A stretch of 64,000 bases of DNA from Candidatus Rifleibacteriota bacterium (GTDB taxonomy: Bacteria > Muiribacteriota > Ozemobacteria > Ozemobacterales > Ozemobacteraceae): the NCBI GenBank assembly GCA_015233155.1, contig JADFYG010000010.1:44659-108658 (forward strand), given 5' to 3'. The notes beneath the pieces are model-generated. The model had not been told where the DNA came from. It saw only the letters and a list, made by a program, of their open reading frames with translations, and ran no database searches. Shown in pieces: positions 26,471 through 33,783 of the stretch. Within the stretch, counting starts at the first letter, position 1, and each line of letters opens with the position of its first letter. The translations under genes and the position numbers were made by a program.

Positions 26471-26501
26471 CTCACGGAGCGCACGGAGAACGCAGAGAAA
26501 A
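26471..26501. repeat. CTCACGGAG-type repeat at the island edge
   Basis: CTCACGGAGCGCACGGAG followed by AACGCAGAG is nearly the same as the motifs bracketing the GxxExxY gene (33208-33225 and 33649-33666). A degraded opposite-strand version (CTCTGTGGGCTTTGTG) follows at 26530-26545. Confidence 0.6.
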
Positions 26502-26610
26502 GATCCGGAATCAGCTTTCTTGAAAAACGCTCTGTGGGCTTTGTGTCATTTGTGAGAAAAACAAAGTGCTGTTGAAGTAGTCAGAGACGGGGATAAAGGT
26601 CTCAGAAATA

Positions 26611-26629
26611 TCGACAGTTATCATACACG
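26611..26629 (+). repeat. Left direct repeat of the defence island
   Basis: TCGACAGTTATCATACACG here matches TAGACATTTATCATACACG at 36201-36219 at 17 of 19 positions, in the same orientation. The two copies bracket the whole restriction/defence gene run. They may be attachment-like scars of integration. Confidence 0.5.
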
Positions 26630-26634
26630 CGCCC

Positions 26635-27786
26635 CTACATTCGTCGTTTAATCAGTACAGTGAACTTGTTTCCATCACGATCGTCTATAAAATCTATAGC
26701 TTTGTATTCTCTCAATGCTCTCTTGATTCCGCTTCCAAGTCCACGATACGGCAACATTCTTGAAGCGAATGAAGCAAGAATTGGATTTCTTATATTTGAG
26801 TTTCCATTCTTGATATTTTCAATTGTTAAATTATTCGGCAAATGCCCCGGGCTAATGATTTCGATTCTATCTGCAAATACCAATAAACGAATTGGAGCCG
26901 TTATAAAATAATCTCTGTGAATCAAAGCATTTGCCACGAGTTCCTCAAAAACAATTCGTGGAATTTCGTCGTCGCCAACAGAATTGAAGCCTTGTTCGCC
27001 TTGAATGCTCCTCGTATTTGTCAAAAGAAATGCTAGAGAACGTTGAAAAACATCTGAAAGCCTGCCTGCAATGTCTTTACTATCCACATACTTTGTCTCT
27101 TCGATATCAGTGCCAGAAAACGCCACGGCCTTAACAATGAATGCGGGGAGCCTGAATTGCGGAGCTTGTGAAAACATTAATGCCCCTGCAACATTGAATA
27201 CATCGCCATCAGCAAGATTCATATTATGTAGTAGTTGCGTGAGATTCGTTTCTGATTTATCCAGAGAAATCCCATACTCTTTCTCATAAAAAGAAGAAAA
27301 GAAGTCCATATCTATACTGGCTATCGAAATTCGATTTGCCGCAATCTCATCGCCGTGGACCAACCCGGACTTCTGGAGCATTCGCTGGATTTCTTCCCGA
27401 GACGTCACTTTTCGTTTATCCGAACCGGACTTTACCCAAATCGCTCCTGAATTGTCCATGTATGGTTTGCTGAGTCCATCAGGTATTGTGACCACCATGA
27501 CGATGCCATCAGGAAGTTTGACATTTTCGGTGCCGTAGTTAATCGGAGGTCGAACCGATTGTGAGCTTGCATTGGACAAAAGCTGATTCAGTCGCCCAAT
27601 GTCATCTCTTTGAAGCCCTGCTATGGATCCGTCATTGTTCACACCTATGAAGATCCTGCCACCGCCCGTATTACAGAATGCCACGATTTCTGCAGCAAGT
27701 GAGTCAACATTCGTGATGTTCGCCTTGAATTGATTCTTGCCGTCTTCTTCACGGCTGATTATTTCAATTAATTCCGAGGTTTCCAT
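26635..27786 (-). CDS. AlbA_2/Schlafen-type domain protein with GHKL-like ATPase C-terminus
   Basis: The 383-residue protein begins with the AlbA_2 (Slfn) pattern: EDGKNQFKANITNVDSLAAEI, AFCNTGGGRIFIGVNNDGSIAGL and IWVKSGSDKRKV. The second half has a HATPase_c_4 layout: EELVANALIHRDYF, RIEIISPGHLPNN, NPILASFASRMLPYRGLGSGI. Such proteins are often annotated as RecG-like regulators or DNA-binding ATPases and recur in defence islands. The gene overlaps the upstream PHP-ATPase gene by 19 bases, so the two are probably translated together. The enzymatic function is not established. Confidence 0.85.
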   Translation of the reverse strand: METSELIEIISREEDGKNQFKANITNVDSLAAEIVAFCNTGGGRIFIGVNNDGSIAGLQRDDIGRLNQLLSNASSQSVRPPINYGTENVKLPDGIVMVVTIPDGLSKPYMDNSGAIWVKSGSDKRKVTSREEIQRMLQKSGLVHGDEIAANRISIASIDMDFFSSFYEKEYGISLDKSETNLTQLLHNMNLADGDVFNVAGALMFSQAPQFRLPAFIVKAVAFSGTDIEETKYVDSKDIAGRLSDVFQRSLAFLLTNTRSIQGEQGFNSVGDDEIPRIVFEELVANALIHRDYFITAPIRLLVFADRIEIISPGHLPNNLTIENIKNGNSNIRNPILASFASRMLPYRGLGSGIKRALREYKAIDFIDDRDGNKFTVLIKRRM

Positions 27787-30419
27787 ATCTCGTATATCTC
27801 CTTGCGGCGCTCGAACGCCTCCTCGCCACCTTCCATGATGTTGACGATTTTCGCCTGCATATATGGATCATCAATACTGCCGGGGAAAGGATTGATTTTG
27901 TTGTCTGAGTATTCGCAGGCAATGACCATTTCCGCATCACCAAGAACTGGAAAATTTGGGTTATGCGTGGCAAAGACAAACTGGGTCTCACGCTTCAATT
28001 CATGAATGAGCTTTATGACATCCTGATAAATCGTCTGATTGTCCAGGTCGTCTTCAGGCTGATCGATCAGAATAAGATCATTTTCACGTTGACTCAGAAC
28101 GAACAGCATGAGAGCGGATGCCCGCTGCCCAAGGGAATGGTCTTTAAGTTCTTTACCCCCGTATTTTATGGTGAACTTATCAGGAATCCGCCATATTAAC
28201 AATGTCTCGAGTTGTCTGAGAAAAAATTCCCAAAACTTGAAACTGCTCTCTCCGAGTATTTGATCAGCTCGTTCTCTTTGCTCGAAGATAGCCCCCATAT
28301 CAGGAAATTCGTCAACGAGCTTCTGTATTGTCGTATCTCGAAGGGCGCTTCCCTTGAGGGTTTCACGAAGGAATACCTTGAAGGCTCCCTTGTCAGCCTT
28401 GAATTCCGTTACGATGGCAAGAGAGGAGTGATTGTCGTTAACCTTGTTCATTTCCCCTTGGATAACCTGAAACTCCTGGTGCCAAAGACTGTTCAGACTG
28501 GAAAGCTCTTTCGCCAGCTCCTGGCGGATTTCATCAGACTTCGCCTGTTCCTTCTCAAGTTCGGCAAGAATTGCCTTCGATTGCTCCAATACCTTATTCT
28601 GTTGTCTGAACTCGTCAGGCCGTATCGTTGGAACCCCGGCAGCACGCAGTTCATCAGAGATACTGCGTTCGATAGAGGCAAATTCCTCCTTGAGCCCCCG
28701 AAAGATTCGCTCGAATTCCCCCTGCTTCTCACCCAACATCGCTCGCGAGGTCGCAAGAGAATCGCGTATTTGTTTGACCGAATCAATCAGCTTGACGATT
28801 GAACCATAAGCCACAAAGTAATCGGCAAAAAAAGGCTCGTTTTGCTTCGTCTTGTAGCGCGTATGATTTCTGAGAATGTCTTCATGCTGCATCAAAAGGT
28901 CGGATATCGCATCATGGAATGCAGTCACACTTTCGGAAATTTCTTTCAGTTTTCGCGAATCGGCGTCGAAATCGACCTGTTTTTGAAGCTTCTCTTCAAG
29001 GCCGTATTTCTTATAGCGCTCGAGCTGGAACTCGGCATTCTGCTTTTTAGCAGTATACTCATCCTTTCGGGTGGCAATGTTCGAAAGCTTCATATACCGA
29101 CGCACAGCGCCCTGAACTTTTTGTTGCTGTTCTTCAATTTTTTGGCGAAGTTCCCGGGTTTTTTCGCCGATTAGTTTCTCGACCAGGTTTTTCTCGAACC
29201 CTTCTCCAGAGTTCGATAAGTCCTTCTGGCCAAAATACAGGGGCTTGTGAACAACGGTCTCGCAAATTGAAACTCCCGGCTGAAGCTCTCCATTTATCAG
29301 GACTTCAGGCCGGTGGTCCCAAATTCGTCGAACTTCGTATTCTTGCCCGAAACGATCGACGGAGATGATGGTTACCTTTCCGCCACTTCCCAATGTATGT
29401 TTGAGGAGCTTTTTCTTGTATTCAGCATCCGCTGGATTTTCACCGGCGGGAACATCCAAGGCAAAGCGTATTGATTCGACGATGGAGGATTTTCCGCTGC
29501 CGCGAACTCCTATCAACGAGTTCAGTTCGGGAGAAAAATCAAGTTTATGCCCATCGAGTGTGCCACCATCGAATCTAATGGACCGGATGTAGGAACGGGT
29601 ATGCTTTGGGATTTCCCTAGCGACCCGATGGAAGTGATCGCATAGAGCAAATTTCACCGCCTCGAAGGAAAAAGCGCCGATCTTAAGAAAACAGGGGTCA
29701 CCTCGGCCAATTTCATCGTTATTCTTTGGGTCTGAGCCTTCAACCTCTGCCGGATATGAATCTCCAAGCCACATCTTTGCCTTCACTCGACACGGAACAT
29801 CGGATTTGTCATGCGTTCGCACTTTCTGGAAGCCCCGGGCTCGTCGCTGAAAATACTCGGTCTTTCCCAACTCCGTTAGCCTTCCACCATCCATTTCTTG
29901 CCAAAGCCCGCTCGATTGTTCAACGTGCGCGAATATGATGAAAAAATCTCGATTGAAGCCCTCAAGTTTCTTGATAGTCTCGATGATGTTATCTTGGCTT
30001 CTTCCGTTCTCGCTCTCATAGTGAGAAGGCGTCTTTCCGGCAAACGTTACATTGAGAAACTGGTTGATGTAATCTTGCCCTTTATCAAGCCAATCATCGC
30101 TAAATGTAACAACGGTGTGAATTCCATTTGATCCATCGTTGACCGACAACTCAACACCGGGAAGCAAAAGGATTTCTTGCTTCTTGGCTTTTTTTCGAAG
30201 AGAGTCAAATTCGGCTTTATCGAATTTGTTATGATTGGCGATGACGCCAACACGGATTCCACACTTTGTCAGCGCATCGACGAAGTTGCCATTGTAAGAA
30301 TTCTCATCGCCTGAAAATTTGAATTCCTTGTCGGCTTTCGTGTGCAAGTGAAAATCCGCTCTGACCCAGCGGGATCCATTTATAAAAATCTCAGGAATCT
30401 TGATCTCTTCGTTACTCAT
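27768..30419 (-). CDS. PHP-domain / SMC-like ATPase (TrlF- or Ppl-like), candidate defence protein
   Basis: The 883-residue protein has an N-terminal PHP phosphoesterase domain: DFHLHTKAD, IANHN, LLPGVELS, FAHVEQ and a later CDHFH supply the metal ligands. This is fused to an ABC/SMC-type ATPase: P-loop GVRGSGKSSI, a coiled-coil middle (about residues 425-700), a signature HSLGQRASALM, Walker B LILIDQPEDDLDN and the switch ATHNP. The same PHP-plus-ATPase design is known from single-gene antiphage Ppl systems and TrlF proteins. Its start overlaps the hsdS stop (ATGA), placing it in the type I restriction operon. A nuclease or nucleotide-phosphatase action triggered by the ATPase is inferred. 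Confidence 0.85.
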   Translation of the reverse strand: MSNEEIKIPEIFINGSRWVRADFHLHTKADKEFKFSGDENSYNGNFVDALTKCGIRVGVIANHNKFDKAEFDSLRKKAKKQEILLLPGVELSVNDGSNGIHTVVTFSDDWLDKGQDYINQFLNVTFAGKTPSHYESENGRSQDNIIETIKKLEGFNRDFFIIFAHVEQSSGLWQEMDGGRLTELGKTEYFQRRARGFQKVRTHDKSDVPCRVKAKMWLGDSYPAEVEGSDPKNNDEIGRGDPCFLKIGAFSFEAVKFALCDHFHRVAREIPKHTRSYIRSIRFDGGTLDGHKLDFSPELNSLIGVRGSGKSSIVESIRFALDVPAGENPADAEYKKKLLKHTLGSGGKVTIISVDRFGQEYEVRRIWDHRPEVLINGELQPGVSICETVVHKPLYFGQKDLSNSGEGFEKNLVEKLIGEKTRELRQKIEEQQQKVQGAVRRYMKLSNIATRKDEYTAKKQNAEFQLERYKKYGLEEKLQKQVDFDADSRKLKEISESVTAFHDAISDLLMQHEDILRNHTRYKTKQNEPFFADYFVAYGSIVKLIDSVKQIRDSLATSRAMLGEKQGEFERIFRGLKEEFASIERSISDELRAAGVPTIRPDEFRQQNKVLEQSKAILAELEKEQAKSDEIRQELAKELSSLNSLWHQEFQVIQGEMNKVNDNHSSLAIVTEFKADKGAFKVFLRETLKGSALRDTTIQKLVDEFPDMGAIFEQRERADQILGESSFKFWEFFLRQLETLLIWRIPDKFTIKYGGKELKDHSLGQRASALMLFVLSQRENDLILIDQPEDDLDNQTIYQDVIKLIHELKRETQFVFATHNPNFPVLGDAEMVIACEYSDNKINPFPGSIDDPYMQAKIVNIMEGGEEAFERRKEIYEIWKPRN

Positions 30420-31770
30420 GCGATTACTCTCCGGAATTCGTTGTCCCTTCCTTCGAAGGCCTCTCTTAATACAGCTTGCATCAGATCATTAGATTTTTCT
30501 TTCCGATCGGCGATTTGTGCTTCGAGATCGGAAACGATGGAAAGAAGTCGGGTGACACGCTCTACAATCAACTTCTGCTCAACCATGGAAGGAAGAGGTA
30601 ATGGCATCCTGAGCAAATCCTCTCGCGTGACATTGTTCATGGATGTGCTTTTCTGAGTGCCAAGTGCATCAAAATACTTGATGCCATGACTTGATTTGTT
30701 ATGGATGTCGATCAACCGAGCTGTTCGGGCGTGGAAAATAGAAATACGAATGCTTTTGTCGCTAAGCAATAAATTTCGGCTGCATTCATTGACCATACAG
30801 CATCTACCAGCAAGTCCTTTGCTCCCACTGGCACGACAAAACAGTAAATCACCAATGTTTATTTTTTGCTAACATCACTTGGTTGGTTATCGGTGAATAA
30901 CTTGTTTTCTGACTCTAAAAATTGGCCGGAGGTGATGGCACTTGTCTTGATAACCCCCCATGAACTGCCCTTAGCCTCTTTTTCTTTACACAAGAAACTT
31001 TTTCCAGCCTCCGCATATCGAATCAGTTCTCCTAAGTGACACCAAACCCAACCTTCCGGAAGTTGGAATGGCATTTCATCCAGATTGACCAGAGGCAAAG
31101 GCTTTTCTTTCTTGATCTCACCTTTGGCTATCAACTTCTGTTTTTCAACTTTGATTTGTTCTAGAAGAGCCGCTGCATCATATTCCGAGTCACCTTTTCT
31201 TACCAAGTGTTCCTCTCGCCACTTCGCGGTCAACTTGCCTTCGATGGCGTCTTTGAGAATGGCTTGTCGAAGCCTCATAAGAATATCCGCATCCTCAGCA
31301 TTTATGCAAACCATTGAATTCTTAATTTCTGAAATACAAGCAAGTTTTTTTCCGAATTTCTCTTGATGTTTTATTTCAAAGTAGGGGAGCCGATAATTCC
31401 CCAAATTTGTTTGATTAATAGATAGTTTGGCTGTACCGGTTGAAGTTTTTTTTACGATATCTTCCCTTAGAAAGTTAAATACACGATGATAGAATTTTAG
31501 AATAAGTTTTCGATTTTCCTTTGGTGTCAGAATAAAACACAAATCACTAGAGATAAATTTTCCTTTGAAATAGTGCGTTCGTCCAAGAGAGCCAGACGCG
31601 GCCATAGCGAATATCAATGCCTCACAATCATGAGAAAAATGAGTGTGAGTCTTCCACTCCTCCGCAGCAGTAATGAAGGTGTATTGGCCCGGAGTGCATT
31701 TTGAACTTTGAAGTGTTCCTTTTTGAAAATCAAACAATTCACTAATCGGAACCCACTCAGCCATTTCCAA
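30416..31770 (-). pseudogene. hsdS: Type I restriction specificity subunit HsdS, interrupted by a one-base frameshift
   Basis: Two frames together span a normal 451-codon HsdS. The first part (31770 to the stop at 30859) contains target-recognition domain 1 and the central conserved helix LRQAILKDAIEGKLTAKWRE, and ends ...DVSKK. The rest is in another frame, through RNLLLSDKSIRI and TREDLLRMPLPLPSMVEQ, to the C-terminal helix. Adding one T to the T6 run at 30862-30867 joins them perfectly (VSKKINIGDLLFCRASG). So either the gene is recently inactivated, or the run mediates phase variation, or there is a sequencing error. It overlaps hsdM by 14 bases and the PHP-ATPase by 4. Confidence 0.85.
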
Positions 31771-33190
31771 GCTCCTTCTTCAAGGTCTCAAGGAGTATGT
31801 CACTTTTGCGGAATGACTCATGAAGCAAACTCAATAGTTCAGCGCTTGTGGATTGATATCCCACGTCGGATGTGTGCGGGTTCTTACTATCCAAACTGAA
31901 CCCGTTCGCTTCCAGAGACTCTAATGAAACTTTCCACGACTGATCGGATGGCTTTCTATCTCCCCACCAATCCTTCAATGCCGCAAATTCACTCTTCTGA
32001 ATGGGCTTGGTTTTTGAATAGGCTTTGATGTCACTGGGAAGTTTGTGTTCCCAATACCAGATTTCCTTTGTCGGGTGCCCCTTAGTGAAGAAAAGGAGAT
32101 TGGTTGCCACGCTGGCATACGGTTGAAACACGGAGTTGGGCAATCTGACAACAGTATGCACATTACAGGTTTCTGGCAGGTGTTTGCGAATTCTCTGTTT
32201 AACCCCGTCACCCATAAGTGACCCGTCGGGAAGTACAATGGCTGCACGGCCGCCGTCCTTCAAGTATCTGACCATCAAAACCAGAAATAGATCTGCACTT
32301 TCGATTGTGCGATAGTTCTGTGGAAAATTCGTTTCAGCCCCATCAGTCACGGACGCACCGAACGGGGGATTGGCCAGGATGACGTCAACCCTGTCCTTTT
32401 GACCGATTGAGCTGTATTCCCGATTGAGGCTGTCAGTATAGTCGATATTCGGAACCTCGATATCATGGAGAATCAGGTTTGTCACGCAAAGCATAAAGGG
32501 GAGGGGCTTGAACTCCATTCCGTGGATGTGGGTTTCGAGAGTCTTGAGGTCTGCAAGGCCTTTTACGTCCTTCTTACGGATGTTCTCTATGGCAGATGTG
32601 AGAAAGCCTCCCGTGCCGCAGGCCGGATCAAGTCTTTTTTCCCCAAGGCGAGGGTCGATAATCTCTGTCATGAACTCCGTGATGGCACGCGGAGTATAGA
32701 ATTCACCATAGTTGCCGGCGTTTTGAAGATCTCGGAGGATTGTTTCGTAGATATCGCCGAACACATGCCGGTCTTCGGAAAGATTGAAGTTTATTTTATT
32801 CAATTCGTTCAGCACCTGCCTAATAATGGTGCCGTTCTTCATGTAGTTGTTGGTGCCTTCAAAAATCTCACGAATAATTATTGAGCGCTTGTTTCCAGCG
32901 GCAACGTTGAGATTTTTCAGCGTAGGAAACAACTCTTTTTCAACAAAATCCCGAAGTGCGTCACCGGTAATTCCTTCATCATCAGCCGCCCATGCCCGCC
33001 ATTGACATTTTTTCGGTATTGGCGACCGGTACTTGTCATTCAACAGTTCAAGCTCTTGATCCTTATCATCAAGGATTTTCAGGGAAATAAGCCATCCAAG
33101 TTGTTCGATACGTTGGGCGTCGCCAGATACACCGGGATCCTTCCGCATAATATTCTGCAAACTCTTGATGATATGCCCAATGTTTTTCAT
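31757..33190 (-). CDS. hsdM: Type I restriction-modification methyltransferase subunit HsdM
   Basis: The 477-residue protein is an N6-adenine DNA methyltransferase. It has an N-terminal helical HsdM domain (AQRIEQLGWLISLKILDD), the SAM-binding motif DPACGTGGFLTSA near residue 187, the catalytic motif ILANPPFG near residue 271, and the tail VRLPNSVFQPYASVATNLLFF typical of the family. With HsdS it forms the modification complex. It starts about 60 bases downstream of the GxxExxY gene unit and overlaps hsdS by 14 bases. It appears intact, unlike the specificity gene it depends on. Confidence 0.95.
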   Translation of the reverse strand: MKNIGHIIKSLQNIMRKDPGVSGDAQRIEQLGWLISLKILDDKDQELELLNDKYRSPIPKKCQWRAWAADDEGITGDALRDFVEKELFPTLKNLNVAAGNKRSIIIREIFEGTNNYMKNGTIIRQVLNELNKINFNLSEDRHVFGDIYETILRDLQNAGNYGEFYTPRAITEFMTEIIDPRLGEKRLDPACGTGGFLTSAIENIRKKDVKGLADLKTLETHIHGMEFKPLPFMLCVTNLILHDIEVPNIDYTDSLNREYSSIGQKDRVDVILANPPFGASVTDGAETNFPQNYRTIESADLFLVLMVRYLKDGGRAAIVLPDGSLMGDGVKQRIRKHLPETCNVHTVVRLPNSVFQPYASVATNLLFFTKGHPTKEIWYWEHKLPSDIKAYSKTKPIQKSEFAALKDWWGDRKPSDQSWKVSLESLEANGFSLDSKNPHTSDVGYQSTSAELLSLLHESFRKSDILLETLKKELGNG

Positions 33191-33207
33191 TATTTTGAAA
33201 CCTTTTT

Positions 33208-33225
33208 CTCACGGAGCGCACAGAG
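33208..33225. repeat. Left inverted repeat of the GxxExxY unit
   Basis: CTCACGGAGCGCACAGAG matches the reverse complement of 33649-33666 at 16 of 18 positions. The pair encloses the GxxExxY gene. The same motif recurs at 26471. Confidence 0.65.
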
Positions 33226-33253
33226 GACCCGGAGTCTTTTTAACCAAACCATT

Positions 33254-33634
33254 CTATATTTTGCCATTTATAACCCTTTTGATGCCATCTTTTACCAACA
33301 CTTCATTAAAATTAATCAGCAAACCAAGTTTGATTTTAGATAATTTTAGGTATGAAAGCAATTGCTTAAAATGAATATCTTCAATTTTCTTTACTGACTT
33401 AATTTCAATGATCACGCAATTTTCGACCAAAACGTCAGCTCTAAATCCCTCATCGAAGACAATGTTTTCATAAGAAAATGAAATAGGCTTTTGAATTTCG
33501 ATTCGCAAACCGCATTTTTCCAATTCATAGGCCATTACACGTTCATATACTGATTCTAAAAGCCCAGGCCCGATAGCAGAATGAACCTTTATTGCGCAGC
33601 TGATTATTTTTTCAGTGATTTCATTTTCTTTCAC
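33254..33634 (-). CDS. GxxExxY family protein
   Basis: The 126-residue protein matches the GxxExxY family over its whole length. It has the name-giving motif GPGLLESVYERVM (about residues 22-34), YELEKCGLRIEIQKPI, a nuclease-like GFRADVLVENCVIIEIKSVK (an Asp, then E-x-K, reminiscent of PD-(D/E)xK enzymes), and HFKQLLSYLKLSKIKLGLLINF. Its true activity is unknown. Members occur as scattered solitary genes near short direct or inverted repeats. Here the gene is bracketed by 18-bp inverted repeats and interrupts the hsdR-hsdM operon, so it is probably a passenger. Confidence 0.9.
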   Translation of the reverse strand: MKENEITEKIISCAIKVHSAIGPGLLESVYERVMAYELEKCGLRIEIQKPISFSYENIVFDEGFRADVLVENCVIIEIKSVKKIEDIHFKQLLSYLKLSKIKLGLLINFNEVLVKDGIKRVINGKI

Positions 33635-33648
33635 TCTTTCTCTGTGCC

Positions 33649-33666
33649 CTCTGTGATCTCCGTGAG
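33649..33666. repeat. Right inverted repeat of the GxxExxY unit
   Basis: CTCTGTGATCTCCGTGAG is the inverted partner of 33208-33225. A further half copy (CTCCGTGAG, 33770-33778) lies just before the hsdR stop. Confidence 0.65.
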
Positions 33667-33783
33667 AATCGGTTCTTGTTTTTCATTTAAGAGTTCTCTG
33701 GGTTCTTCGTGTGCTTTATCAGAATTTCTTTTTGTATTCTTTCGTGTTCTCATTTTATTATTTGTGCACTCCGTGAGAATTTA

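Noticed and set aside
28212..28802. A + strand open frame opposite the PHP-ATPase gene
   Set aside because: It is antisense to the coiled-coil part of a clearly coding gene and has no ribosome binding site or family match.
30859..31770. A short stand-alone HsdS (half-subunit) rather than a frameshifted gene
   Set aside because: The frame after a single added T continues seamlessly into the second half, so a one-base change explains it better than a natural half gene.
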